Positions 25,801-34,521 are shown, counted from the first letter of the stretch. The stretch is 43,691 nucleotides of DNA from Nitrospirota bacterium (GCA_012026685.1 VEOY01000072.1:1-43691), one strand, 5' to 3'. Notes: generated from the letters alone by a model not told the origin. A program made the numbers and translations.

Positions 25801-26998
25801 AGATGATCTTCAATGTGTTCTTCTCATCATCAGAAAACACATACGCAGTGGTATTACGGACAACGAGCAGGCCGATGCAGGCGGTATCCCGGATTATCGG
25901 GACCACTATCCCGGACTCCTGGTGGTCCAGCGTCAGTCCGAATCCCTGCATCAGCTCCCGGAAATCCATCTCCATGAGCAGATCGGGCTGTTGGCATACC
26001 CGGGTCCTGGACAGAGCAGCCAGGGGAAGATTCTGCCGTTTCTCCGCATCTTCGGGATCGTTCGAAGACTCGAGGCGAAATGAGTCCTTATCCGCATCGA
26101 GCATATAGACGGCGCAGCTCCCGTAATGCATGCTGTCTACGATCGTTTGAACGATATGGCCGAACGAATCTTTCCTCTCGAGGGTCGTCCCCGCGACCTG
26201 GGCGATATCGAGAAGCAGCTGGGTCTCATTCAACTTGTACTTTAACTTCGCGCTGGAGGACTCGAGCTCGCCGACCATGTCATCGAACCTTCGGGCAACA
26301 ATGCCGAATTCATCGGCCCTGTCCATATGGATCCGGTAGGAGAAGTCGCCACCGCTGATCTTGCCGGTCGCCTTCAGGAGCTCGTTGAACGGGTCCGATA
26401 TGGCGCGCTGTATCCGGATAAAGAGGAAGAGGGATATGAACGACGTGAATGCGACCAGCGATGCATGGTATAAGACCATGCGCCTTTTCGCTTTTTCCGC
26501 CGATCTCGCAGCGTCCGTTACTTTTACAAGTGTATATTCCTGCACCTCGTCGATCCGGTTAATGATCTGGAGTGCGACAGCCTCGATATTTTTTATGCGC
26601 TCCAGCGTTGCGGGAGTACCGACTTCGGCGGGCTTGCTCAACACGACCCTCGATGTCTCAAGTATCGTCTGGAACTGACGGCTCAGGGTCTGTAGGTCTT
26701 CCCGACGTTTTGACTTCACGCTGAGAGCACCGAAGCTCTTGTAGACATCGGCCAGTTTCTTGCCGTAAAGCTTCTTGTACCTGATGTCTCCGGTGAGTCC
26801 CCATTCCCTTATCACTTCAACAAAATCAGCAATGCTTCTGTCCAGTTCGTTCAGCATCTTCGTCTCTTCGCTGACCGTCGCAAGCGAGCTCAGATGCTCG
26901 TTCAGGGCATTGGAGATCAGTATGGTGCCGGTCGCAAGGATAGCGATGATAACAAGGAAGAGGGACAGCAGCAGGGAAAGCTTCTTCCGAAGGGTCAT
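22805..26998 (-). CDS. Multi-sensor histidine kinase (HAMP-GAF-GAF-PAS-PAS-GAF-PAS-HK)
   Basis: A 1397-residue membrane sensor kinase. Order: membrane helix 7-30, periplasmic helical sensor 31-173, membrane helix 175-195, HAMP to about 250, GAF about 265-410, GAF about 425-580, PAS about 600-710, PAS about 725-840, GAF about 860-1045, PAS about 1060-1170, dimerisation domain with phospho-His in VAHEIRNPLV (about 1193), and ATPase domain with NAVQAL, DTGRGIPP, FFTTKSSGTGLGL (about 1290-1395). The first and third PAS domains carry Cys/His clusters (CPHC at about 652 and CPHH at about 1116), hinting at metal or redox sensing. It is coupled to glgA upstream and to the response regulator downstream by four-base overlaps. 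Confidence 0.95.
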   Translation of the reverse strand: MTLRKKLSLLLSLFLVIIAILATGTILISNALNEHLSSLATVSEETKMLNELDRSIADFVEVIREWGLTGDIRYKKLYGKKLADVYKSFGALSVKSKRREDLQTLSRQFQTILETSRVVLSKPAEVGTPATLERIKNIEAVALQIINRIDEVQEYTLVKVTDAARSAEKAKRRMVLYHASLVAFTSFISLFLFIRIQRAISDPFNELLKATGKISGGDFSYRIHMDRADEFGIVARRFDDMVGELESSSAKLKYKLNETQLLLDIAQVAGTTLERKDSFGHIVQTIVDSMHYGSCAVYMLDADKDSFRLESSNDPEDAEKRQNLPLAALSRTRVCQQPDLLMEMDFRELMQGFGLTLDHQESGIVVPIIRDTACIGLLVVRNTTAYVFSDDEKNTLKIISHTIGSVIRNGELYQAARQHAEKMTVLFDLSRAVTSVLDFEMLLRKITEEISHLVSSRGCIIRLLEENTLKIKSSYGLDREIEQSMQLAVGEGIAGWVAEHGEPMLVEDADKISVNLKVPGLDIKTAICVPLKIGNTVIGTVSLYDKHDEKGTLTPFTADDLGTLEGFASISSIAIEKARIYEEEVNRQRLAIEEKKRLNILFDSVQGGIITLDRDFVITSVNKYIEDWIGLSASSLIGKDSQQIFHDKIGICPHCASKPTFETGDINTITQSRGVNYAELTAYPIRNELGDVSECVVFIMDITERILYQEETLSLYREVIQTKEYLESIIDNSADAIVTCDLDGIVTSWNQGAEKVFGFTEEEVIGRFLPFVPDIILETENENMARLKQGEVLKDIETLRKKKDGSIIEVSLTLSPIKDAAGEVIGICGISRDISEKKRVEKELIRRSQEMSRLFFISSAMRSTLELDKLLRMVLPAVTMSDGMGFNRAILFLVNEERQTLKGVMGVGPATPEEAWKIWDELSLKRKSLDDIMQEIVSSSAQEQSFLERLAEGIEIPLGDETVLTRTVRDKVPYNVHDVRREQLADAILIQQLGTQAYAVVPLISRDKVIGLIWVDNYFNRKDITEEDMQFLASFSNQIASAIESARLFEQVAMAEQQLENIFESMSDMVYFNSSDYVIKRINKAVANKLQLPESEIIGRKCYELFHGTTEPYVKCPHHKTVNTKLAYIEELDDPHLGGTFLTSSSPIFDSAGEFIGSVHVVRDITELKHLQKKLVLSEKMAARGEVAAKVAHEIRNPLVSVGGFAKRLEKKLDGNLQEYAGIIVKEVSRLEGILREILGFVKDVRLAKEPVNLNLLMDEIIRLMESDIEERGVVLKKAYQDIPEIFIDPNRVKEAIVNIITNAVQALSGAGAVEIRTYAHESDVVLEIRDTGRGIPPEELSSIFNPFFTTKSSGTGLGLAITHRIIQEHNGRIEVESALEEGTIFRIYLPIKEAVL

Positions 26999-28446
26999 GG
27001 TGCTGCCTTTTTCGGCGATTTCCGGTAAAGAGCAAGATACTCACGAGCGGAATCCCGCCAGAAAAACTCCCTGCTCATGGAACTCCGGACAAGATTATTC
27101 ACATATGCAGGATCCCGATAGACACATAATGCCCGTTTAACTGCATCCAGAAATGCCGACGGCGACATGTCCTGAAAAAGAATGCCGCTTCCCGTTCCCC
27201 TGAGATGATCAAGATCATCGACCGTATCTGCAATCCCCCCGGTTCTCCGGGCAATGGGGACTGTTCCATATCTCATGGCTATGAGTTGTCCGATCCCACA
27301 GGGCTCGTACAGGGAGGGCATAAGAAAAAAATCCGACGCCGCATACACCTGGTGAGCTCCCGCCTCCTCGAACCCTATGGTTATCTTCACTTTGCCTTCA
27401 TGCTGCTGTGCCTTGCGGGCAAGCGCCGTCTGGTATGCTTCGTCACCCCTGCCAAGCACCGCTACCGTCACTCCCAGCGAGACAAGATCATCAAATGCTC
27501 GCAGGACCAGATCAATACCTTTTTGGCTCGACAATCTGCTTACCATGCCGAGAAGAGGCGCTTTCCGGTCGGAGATACCGGCTTCCCGGCAGAACGCCGC
27601 CTTGCATTTGTGTTTGCCGGCGAGATCTCCGGCGGTATAATTTGCCGGCAGCAACGCATCGCCGGTCGGGTCCCATTCGACGGGGTCGATGCCGTTGATG
27701 ATCCCGTAGAGATCGCTCTCCCTCATGCGGAGAACGCCGTCAAGGCCAAACCCCTGGTCCGGGGAGAGTATCTCGCGGGCGGACGTCGGGCTGACCGTAT
27801 TCAGGATATCAGCGTAAAGAAGACCCGCCTTGAGAAAGTTCAGCTTCCCGAAGAACTCCAGTTTCTCCGGGACAAAAAATTCCCTGCCAAGCCCCGTATA
27901 TGCCATGGTGCCTGCGTCAAATATGCCCTGATAGCCGAGATTGTGCACCGTCAGGAGGGAAACCGTCTTCCTGAACCGTTTGTTTGCCCTGTAGATCGTC
28001 CTGAGATAGAGAGGGACCATGGCGGTCTGCCAATCGTTGCAGTGGATAACGTCCGGCGCAATGTCAAGAGCAAGGCACGCTTCGAGAACAGCCCGGGAAA
28101 AGAAGATATACCGGAGCGCGTTGTCCGTATAATCGCCCTCACCCGTCCCGTAGAGCTCAGGCCGGGCAAAAAAAGGATCGCACTCGATAAAATAAGTTTC
28201 AGATTGTCTGCGTCTGTCTGTTGTCCAGATGACCCCTTCGATTTCAAAGTTGCCCATCGGTACCCTGACGGTCCTTCCGGTCCTCACCAGCCTGAAGCCC
28301 TGCTTGATACCGGAATACAACGGCAGGATCAGAGAGGCGTTCAGCCGTTCCTTGCGGAATTCTCTCAGCAACGCCCCCGTCACGTCTGCAAGCCCCCCCG
28401 TCTTTGCATAGGGAACGGCCTCAGAACATGCGATCAGAATGTTCAA
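26995..28446 (-). CDS. glgA: Glycogen (starch) synthase GlgA
   Basis: Adds glucose from ADP-glucose to the non-reducing end of an alpha-1,4-glucan, building glycogen. The 483-residue GT5 protein has the ADP-glucose loop KTGGLADV (Lys15), VIHCNDWQTAMVPLYL, LLTVHNLGYQG, and the C-terminal GMVSRLSSQKG and PSLYEPCGIGQL motifs with catalytic Glu. I place the start at a TTG (28446), because it forms a TTGA overlap with the galT stop and yields the standard MNILIACSE start; the open frame further upstream is out-of-frame galT sequence. Translation is likely coupled to galT. Confidence 0.93.
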   Translation of the reverse strand: MNILIACSEAVPYAKTGGLADVTGALLREFRKERLNASLILPLYSGIKQGFRLVRTGRTVRVPMGNFEIEGVIWTTDRRRQSETYFIECDPFFARPELYGTGEGDYTDNALRYIFFSRAVLEACLALDIAPDVIHCNDWQTAMVPLYLRTIYRANKRFRKTVSLLTVHNLGYQGIFDAGTMAYTGLGREFFVPEKLEFFGKLNFLKAGLLYADILNTVSPTSAREILSPDQGFGLDGVLRMRESDLYGIINGIDPVEWDPTGDALLPANYTAGDLAGKHKCKAAFCREAGISDRKAPLLGMVSRLSSQKGIDLVLRAFDDLVSLGVTVAVLGRGDEAYQTALARKAQQHEGKVKITIGFEEAGAHQVYAASDFFLMPSLYEPCGIGQLIAMRYGTVPIARRTGGIADTVDDLDHLRGTGSGILFQDMSPSAFLDAVKRALCVYRDPAYVNNLVRSSMSREFFWRDSAREYLALYRKSPKKAAP

Positions 28447-29438
28447 ATCCTGGCCTCGCGCATGAACTTTGCAGACTCTTCCGGCGGCGTAGGGTTGATA
28501 TAGAAACCGGAACCCCACTCAAAACCTGCTATCTTGGTAAGCTTCGGCACAATTTCTATATGCCAGTGATAATAGTCATTGATCTCATCGTAAAACGGCG
28601 ACGTATGGAGGACAAAGTTATACGGCGGCGTATCAAGGATCCTGTCCATCTGACGGAGGATCCGCTGGAAGATCTCGGCAAGTTCGGAAAAGTTCTTGTC
28701 CGGCGGCCGGAACATGGAATCATGCTGCTTGGGCAATATCCATGTCTCGAATGGCGCCCGGGGTGCAAAAGGGGCGAGAGCGACATATTTGGCATTCTCA
28801 TAAATGACCCTCTTCCCGTCAGCGAGTTCCTGATTGACCACATCACAGAAGATGCACCGTTCCTTGAACTCATAGTGCTGCCGCGCGGAGTCCAGTTCCT
28901 CCCTTACCAGTTTGGGCACGATCGGGAGTGCGAGCAGTTGTGTGTGTGTATGCTCAAGAGATGCGCCGGCAACCTCGCCTTCGTTCTTGAAAACAAGGCA
29001 GTACTTGAACCGCTGGTCCTTTTTCAGGTCTGAAAGTCTGAGAAATGCGGCCCAGAGCACGTCTTCCACAGCCTTCTGCGACATCGTAGAGAGGGAAAGG
29101 TTATGGTCAGGGGTTTCAATGATGACCTCGTGGGCGCCGATCCCGTTCATCTTGTCAAAGATGCCTTCACCGGTCTTGTTGAGGTCACCATAGATCTGGA
29201 GTGCCGGAAATTTGTTTGGCATGACCCTGAGGCTCCACCCCGGGCCGTTCGCGGGCGAGCCGGCGGGTCTGAAGGCCATGATCTCGGGCGGGGTGGTATA
29301 TTCATTTCCCGGGCAGAAGGGACAGAACCCCCCTTTTTTCCTCTGGGATGTTGAAAGGAAGTCGGTCGGTCTTTTCCCCCGTTCGATCGATATGATCACC
29401 CACCGACCCACAATAGGGTCTTTCCTGAGCTCAGGCAT
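28443..29438 (-). CDS. galT: Galactose-1-phosphate uridylyltransferase GalT
   Basis: A HIT-superfamily nucleotidyl transferase that exchanges UMP between UDP-glucose and galactose-1-phosphate; some relatives act on ADP-glucose. The 331-residue product has the zinc-site CPFCPGNE near the N-terminus, the central GASLEHTHTQL motif, CIFCDV, and the nucleophile His in YYHWHIEIVPK near residue 295. GGGAGGATG precedes the ATG. It heads a run of five genes joined by four-base overlaps with glycogen synthase next, so an ADP-glucose or glucose-1-phosphate role is worth considering. Confidence 0.93.
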   Translation of the reverse strand: MPELRKDPIVGRWVIISIERGKRPTDFLSTSQRKKGGFCPFCPGNEYTTPPEIMAFRPAGSPANGPGWSLRVMPNKFPALQIYGDLNKTGEGIFDKMNGIGAHEVIIETPDHNLSLSTMSQKAVEDVLWAAFLRLSDLKKDQRFKYCLVFKNEGEVAGASLEHTHTQLLALPIVPKLVREELDSARQHYEFKERCIFCDVVNQELADGKRVIYENAKYVALAPFAPRAPFETWILPKQHDSMFRPPDKNFSELAEIFQRILRQMDRILDTPPYNFVLHTSPFYDEINDYYHWHIEIVPKLTKIAGFEWGSGFYINPTPPEESAKFMREARI

Positions 29439-29536
29439 GCATCCTCCCTCTATTCACACTAACAGGGAACACCCGTCCCCTGCCATGCTTTCTGTTGATG
29501 GTTTTCGGTATTATATCACATAACATCCCTGCGAAA

Positions 29537-30511
29537 ATGAAGCCAGCTTTCCATCATAAACTCCTGAACGGCCGCTACGGAGACCCATGCCTTGTGGTCA
29601 GGATCATCAGAGAAAGACGGGCGCTGCTCTTTGATCTCGGCGATATCCATGCTCTCTCTCCCGCAGTCCTCAGCCGCGTTACCGACGTTTTTGTCTCCCA
29701 CACACATATCGATCATTTCATAGGTTTCGATGCCATGCTGAGGGCTACGCTGAGGAGGTCAGCGCCCCTCACGCTTTACGGGCCATCGGGGATCACCCGG
29801 AACGTCGAAGGCAGGCTCCGCGGTTACGCCTGGAACCTCATCCGGGAATATCCGGCGGAGATCGTTGTGGTTGAATATAGCGGGAGATCCCTTCGCAGAG
29901 CTGTCTTCAGGGCAGAATCCGGCTTCGCGAAACAGACGCTGCCGCGCACCGCTTCCGATGGTCTTCTTCTCGAAGATCCCGCGTTTACCGTAAGAGCGGC
30001 GGTGCTCGATCATGGCATACCCTGTCTCGCCTTTTCCCTTGAAGAGCCCTTTCGGATGAATATCGACAAGGACAGGCTGCTACGGAGAAATCTCACTGTC
30101 GGTCCCTGGCTCACGGTACTGAAGCGAAAAGTGCGCGAAGGCAGCATCGCCGGCTATCTGATCGTTGGAAGGAAACGATACGCACTCAGAGATCTGCTCG
30201 ACATAGTGCGTCTGGGACGGGGGCAGAAGATCTGCTATGCGACCGACATCGGCATCAATCGTAAAAATGCCGGGAAGCTGATAGCTCTGGCAAAGAATGC
30301 CGACAGCTTCTATTGTGAGGCATATTTCATGGAAGAGGACAGGCGACTCGCCGCCGGTCGCTACCATCTGACAACGGGGGAATGCGGACGGATCGCGCGC
30401 TCTGCGGGAGTGGGAAAGCTGTATCCCATGCACTTTTCCCCGAGATACCATGGAAGCGAAGCTGAGTTGATCAAAGAGGTCGAAGAGGAATTCGGCGGCA
30501 GGATATCCTGA
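29537..30511 (+). CDS. RNase Z-like metallo-beta-lactamase fold hydrolase
   Basis: A zinc phosphodiesterase of the RNase Z/ElaC branch, possibly trimming tRNA 3' ends. The metal motif SHTHIDH is near residue 55. The distal part has the branch's HLTTGECGRIAR and a PMHFSPRY ending, which corresponds to the HFSxRY signature. The 324-residue length fits. The start is uncertain: in-frame TTG and ATG codons at 29495 and 29498 lie upstream of a likely -10 (TATTAT, 29509-29514), so I prefer the ATG at 29537, although no ribosome-binding site is seen. Long insertions between the motifs set it apart from standard RNase Z, so a different substrate is possible. Confidence 0.82.
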   Translation: MKPAFHHKLLNGRYGDPCLVVRIIRERRALLFDLGDIHALSPAVLSRVTDVFVSHTHIDHFIGFDAMLRATLRRSAPLTLYGPSGITRNVEGRLRGYAWNLIREYPAEIVVVEYSGRSLRRAVFRAESGFAKQTLPRTASDGLLLEDPAFTVRAAVLDHGIPCLAFSLEEPFRMNIDKDRLLRRNLTVGPWLTVLKRKVREGSIAGYLIVGRKRYALRDLLDIVRLGRGQKICYATDIGINRKNAGKLIALAKNADSFYCEAYFMEEDRRLAAGRYHLTTGECGRIARSAGVGKLYPMHFSPRYHGSEAELIKEVEEEFGGRIS

Positions 30512-30628
30512 CCTGAGATGTCCATCTGCTCCTCACGCAGGTACTGCCCAGCGGCAGGTCTGCATCTGAAAAAAGCACGCGCGGATATGGTATAACTAAT
30601 ACAACGTCATGAAAAGAAGGCATCGCAT

Positions 30629-30964
30629 ATGATCCCGCTCGCGATCAGACGGCACGCACCCCGTCTTCTTCTGATCATCACTATCCTGTCCGTTCCTTTA
30701 TCCGCTGCATATGCCATACAGGTCGGCAAAACGGTCGTGTATACGGGAGGGAATATGGGAAGGGTCGTGTTCGACGGCAGGGCCCATAACGAGGCGGGCT
30801 ATCACTGCATGAAGTGTCATAACGTCTATTTCATCCCGAAGATCGGCGCGGTGAAGATCACGTATGCGGATCATACAACGGGCAAGGAACTCTGCTTCGG
30901 ATGTCACGATGGTTCACGGGCCTTTGACGCCAGGGCCAACTGCAATCGCTGCCACAGGAAATGA
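30629..30964 (+). CDS. Small triheme c7-type cytochrome
   Basis: A 111-residue periplasmic electron carrier. After a signal peptide (1-30, Ala-rich cleavage site) the mature protein has three heme-attachment motifs: CMKCH, CFGCH and CNRCH. Additional His residues (RAHNEAGYH and YADHTTG) can supply the distal axial ligands, as in cytochrome c7/c3 folds. GGTATAAC upstream is an extended -10 and AAAGAAGG is the probable ribosome-binding site. It stands alone between convergent nadC and the upstream hydrolase, so its redox partners are not in view. Confidence 0.93.
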   Translation: MIPLAIRRHAPRLLLIITILSVPLSAAYAIQVGKTVVYTGGNMGRVVFDGRAHNEAGYHCMKCHNVYFIPKIGAVKITYADHTTGKELCFGCHDGSRAFDARANCNRCHRK

Positions 30965-30973
30965 CCCTCCGGA

Positions 30974-31807
30974 CTACCGGACGATCTTGAGACTGATATC
31001 GGCCGCGGTCACCGAATGGGTAAGTGCGCCGATCGAGATCATATCCACCCCTGTCGCAGCGATCTGTCTGACGTTATCGAGTGTGACATTCCCCGATGCC
31101 TCAAGGGCAACCCTGCCGTCAGTGATCTTTACCGCCTCGGCCATGTCCTGGACCGACATATTATCAAGCATGATGATATCCGCTTTTGCAGAAAGGGCCT
31201 CTTCAAGGTCTTTCAGGTTCTCGACCTCGACCTCGATCTTTGCAAGGTGATGTCCTGCTTTCGCCAGCGAAACAGCCTCCCGGATACCTCCAACCGCTTC
31301 GATATGATTGTCCTTTATAAGGATGCCGTCAAACAGTCCGAAGCGGTGGTTGACCCCTCCCCCCATCCTGACAGCGTATTTTTCCATGAACCGATGGCAT
31401 GGCGTTGTCTTGCGGGTGTCAACGATCCTCGCTTTCGTACCGGAAACCGCATCGACGAACTGGGAGGTCAGCGTGGCTATGCCCGAGAGCCTCTGCAGTA
31501 TGTTCAGACTCGTCCGTTCACCGGCCAGAAGCAGCCTCGTCTTTCCCGCGACCTCTCCCAAAACATCGCCCCTGCGAACTTTTGTGCCTTCAGCATGAAA
31601 CGTCTGGAACGATACCGACTGGTCAAGCACCTGAAAAACGAGACGTGCGAACGGAAAGCCGGCAAGCACAAAATTGCCCTTTGCGATGAAAAGGGCCCTC
31701 GCCTCGCTTTCCTCGGGAATGATCAGCGATGACGTGACATCGCCGTGGCCGATGTCCTCCTCGATCGCGTGCCTCAGAAGCTGGGTAACACTTGCCGGTA
31801 TATCCAT
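30974..31807 (-). CDS. nadC: Nicotinate-nucleotide pyrophosphorylase (carboxylating) NadC
   Basis: Converts quinolinate and PRPP to nicotinate mononucleotide with release of CO2, the step after NadA. The 277-residue product has EEDIGHGDVTS, LLLAGERTSLNILQRLSGIAT, DTRKTTPCHRFMEKYAVRMGGG with the substrate-binding Arg/Lys residues, LIKDNHI and LEASGNVT. The ATG overlaps the valS stop by one base (TGATG), so it is expressed with valS. Confidence 0.97.
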   Translation of the reverse strand: MDIPASVTQLLRHAIEEDIGHGDVTSSLIIPEESEARALFIAKGNFVLAGFPFARLVFQVLDQSVSFQTFHAEGTKVRRGDVLGEVAGKTRLLLAGERTSLNILQRLSGIATLTSQFVDAVSGTKARIVDTRKTTPCHRFMEKYAVRMGGGVNHRFGLFDGILIKDNHIEAVGGIREAVSLAKAGHHLAKIEVEVENLKDLEEALSAKADIIMLDNMSVQDMAEAVKITDGRVALEASGNVTLDNVRQIAATGVDMISIGALTHSVTAADISLKIVR

Positions 31808-34461
31808 CAGGATCCTCCGCCCTTCAGGTCGAGCATCTTCTGCAGGTTCTCCCTGACCCGCTCGATCTTTTTCATGCAGTCGTCGAATTTTTCCCTCTCT
31901 TTTGCTACGATCTGCTGAGGCGCCCTGCCGAGAAATTCCTGATTCCGGAGCTTGCTGCCGAGAAATTCCGACGTTTCCTCCAGTTTGGCCATTTCCTTCC
32001 TGATGCGCTCTATCTCGAGGTCGACATCCAGCAATCCTTCAAGGGGCACGAAGACCTCAACATGAGACCTTACCGCCACGGACGAACCGCCCGGTTTTTC
32101 AAGGTCTCCGCCGATCTTCAGGATGTCTGCCCTTGCAAGTTTCTTCAGGAAAAGCATGTTTTCGGAAAGTATCCCGCGTGCATGGTCCGAATGTGTCTTC
32201 ACCAGAGCCCTCAGTTCAAGCGTCGGTGACAGGTTAAGTTCTCCCCGGATCGTCCTAATGGCCGTAACCGTCTCCATGAGCACTTCCATCTGATCTTCAG
32301 CTGCACCGTCCCTGGGGATGTCTGCCGGAAATGGCGCCCTGACAATGCTGTTTCCCTCATGGGGCATGTTCTGCCAGATCTCCTCGGTGACATACGGCAT
32401 GAAGGGATGGAGCAGCCTGAGCGATCTCTCGAGAAGATACACGAGACATTCCTGGACAGCTGCCTTATCCGCCGAATCGCCGTACAGTACCGGCTTCACC
32501 ATCTCAATGTACCAGTCACAGAGCTCGTGCCATATGAAATGGTACATACTTCCGGCAGCATCATTGAAGCGGTATTCCTCAAGCGCCTTCCGGACATCCT
32601 CTGCTGTCGCGGACAACCGGCTGACGATCCAGCGGCTTCCCACGTCGAGGCTCTGCAGATCAGGAACTGCGGGAAGCATTTTGCCTTCGGTGTTGGCGAG
32701 AATGAACCGGGCGGCATTCCAGAGCTTATTCACAAAATGACGGTATCCTTCCACCCTTTCCTCTGAAAATTTCACATCCCTGCCCTGGGCTGCGAACGCC
32801 GTGAGGGTAAACCGGAATGCATCTGTACCATATTTGTCCATCATCACCAGGGGATCGATAACGTTTCCCTTGGACTTCGACATCTTCTGTCCGCTGGCGT
32901 CCCTGACAAGCGCATGGATATACACATCGTTGAACGGCACATCTCCCATGAACTTGATCCCCATCATCATCATGCGCGCGACCCAAAAGAAGATAATATC
33001 GAATCCGGTCACGAGCACGGAAGTAGGGTAGTATTTCTGCAGCTCTCTTGTCCTTTCCGGCCAGCCGAGCGTGGAAAATGGCCAAAGCGCAGAAGAAAAC
33101 CAGGTATCGAGCACATCTTCTTCCTGTCTGAGATTGATATTTCCGCACTTCGGACACTGCTCCGGCTCTCTGCGCGCGACCATGACCTCGCCGCAGTCGC
33201 AATACCACGCAGGGATCCTGTGTCCCCACCAGATCTGGCGCGATATGCACCAATCCTTGATATTTTCCATCCATGCGAAGTACGTATTTTCCCAGGACCT
33301 GGGCACAAAGTTCGTTTTCCCGTCACGTACGGCCTTCACGGCCTGTTCGGCAAGAGGGCCGACCTTTACATACCACTGCAACGCGGGAAGCGGCTCAATG
33401 ACCGTCTTGCAGCGGTAGCACTGGCTGATCGCGTGGCCGTGCTTTTCCTGTTTTTCGACAAGTCCCGCGTCCTGAAGGTCCCTGATGACCATCCTTCTGC
33501 ACTCATAGCGGTCCATGCCCGCAAACTTCCTTCCGGCATCAGCGGTCATTTTTCCATCGGGTGCTATCACGGTAATAAAAGGAAGCGCCGGAGACTGGCG
33601 CTTCGCTGTTGCCTCGTCATTAAAGTCATGGGAAGGGGTGACCTTGACCGCACCGGTACCGAACGCCGGATCAACTGACGGGTCAGCGATCACCGGGATC
33701 ATCCGGCCGGTCAGAGGCAGGGAAACGGTCTTGCCTATCGCATGGCTGTACCTCTCGTCATTGGGGTTTACCGCAACCGCAGTGTCACCGAGCATGGTCT
33801 CAGGCCGTGTCGTTGCCACCGTAAGATGTCCGCTGCCGTCGGAGAATGGATAGCGGATATACGTCAGCTTCCCTTCAACATCCTCGTGTTCGACCTCGAT
33901 ATCGGACAGAGCGGTGCGGCATCTCGGGCACCAGTTGATGAGCCTGTTGTCACGGTATATGAGGCCCTGCTCATAGAGGCTTACGAATACTTCCCTGACC
34001 GCATTCGAAAGCCCCTCGTCAAGCGTGAACCGCTCGCGGGACCAGTCGCAGGAAGCGCCAAGTCTCTTCAGCTGATTGATGATCCTGCCGCCGTACTCAG
34101 CCTTCCAGGTCCATACACGTTCAATGAACCTTTCCCTGCCTATCGTATGGCGGTCAACACCCTCTGCCGCAAGCTGCCGCTCCACAACATTCTGGGTAGC
34201 AATGCCGGCATGGTCCATGCCCGGTATCCAGAGCACGTTACAGCCGGACATCTTTTTCCATCGGATGAGGATATCCTGGAGAGTGGCGTTCAGGGCATGC
34301 CCCATGTGGAGCGTCCCGGTAACATTGGGAGGCGGGATGACGATCGTGAACGGCGCGGCGGTATCATCCGGGTCGGCAGTGAACATGCCGCTGCTCAGCC
34401 AGAATTCATACCATTTTTTCTCGGCGGTTTCGGGATTATAATTTTTATCTAATTCGGCCAT
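31807..34461 (-). CDS. valS: Valyl-tRNA synthetase
   Basis: Charges tRNA-Val. The 884-residue class Ia enzyme has the HIGH-type HMGHAL motif near residue 52, the CP1 editing domain with TTRPETMLGDTAVAVNP, the zinc-type CPKCGNIN segment, KMSKSKGN, an anticodon-binding domain and the C-terminal tRNA-binding coiled coil (LEIERIRKEMAKLEE). The ATG has no ribosome-binding site; instead the T-tract of a terminator hairpin lies 6-11 bases upstream. Confidence 0.98.
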   Translation of the reverse strand: MAELDKNYNPETAEKKWYEFWLSSGMFTADPDDTAAPFTIVIPPPNVTGTLHMGHALNATLQDILIRWKKMSGCNVLWIPGMDHAGIATQNVVERQLAAEGVDRHTIGRERFIERVWTWKAEYGGRIINQLKRLGASCDWSRERFTLDEGLSNAVREVFVSLYEQGLIYRDNRLINWCPRCRTALSDIEVEHEDVEGKLTYIRYPFSDGSGHLTVATTRPETMLGDTAVAVNPNDERYSHAIGKTVSLPLTGRMIPVIADPSVDPAFGTGAVKVTPSHDFNDEATAKRQSPALPFITVIAPDGKMTADAGRKFAGMDRYECRRMVIRDLQDAGLVEKQEKHGHAISQCYRCKTVIEPLPALQWYVKVGPLAEQAVKAVRDGKTNFVPRSWENTYFAWMENIKDWCISRQIWWGHRIPAWYCDCGEVMVARREPEQCPKCGNINLRQEEDVLDTWFSSALWPFSTLGWPERTRELQKYYPTSVLVTGFDIIFFWVARMMMMGIKFMGDVPFNDVYIHALVRDASGQKMSKSKGNVIDPLVMMDKYGTDAFRFTLTAFAAQGRDVKFSEERVEGYRHFVNKLWNAARFILANTEGKMLPAVPDLQSLDVGSRWIVSRLSATAEDVRKALEEYRFNDAAGSMYHFIWHELCDWYIEMVKPVLYGDSADKAAVQECLVYLLERSLRLLHPFMPYVTEEIWQNMPHEGNSIVRAPFPADIPRDGAAEDQMEVLMETVTAIRTIRGELNLSPTLELRALVKTHSDHARGILSENMLFLKKLARADILKIGGDLEKPGGSSVAVRSHVEVFVPLEGLLDVDLEIERIRKEMAKLEETSEFLGSKLRNQEFLGRAPQQIVAKEREKFDDCMKKIERVRENLQKMLDLKGGGS

Positions 34462-34467
34462 GGCAAG

Positions 34468-34499
34468 AAAAACGGGGAATCGGTAGTTCCGCTTCCCCG
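34468..34499 (-). terminator. Terminator between the response-regulator gene and valS
   Basis: On the minus strand CGGGGAA (34493-34499) pairs with TTCCCCG (34473-34479) over a 13-base loop, followed by TTTTT (34468-34472). It ends the upstream regulator's message but lies immediately before the valS start at 34461, so it may also act as a leader attenuator. Confidence 0.7.
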
Positions 34500-34521
34500 C
34501 TCGTATCAGCTTTCGTAACGC

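Noticed and set aside
27205-28503. Long plus-strand frame of 432 codons opposite glgA
   Set aside because: GlgA motifs are continuous on the minus strand; the antisense translation is low-information sequence.
29495-29536. Upstream TTG/ATG start for the RNase Z-like gene
   Set aside because: These codons lie upstream of a likely -10 element and add residues not expected in the family; kept only as an alternative start.
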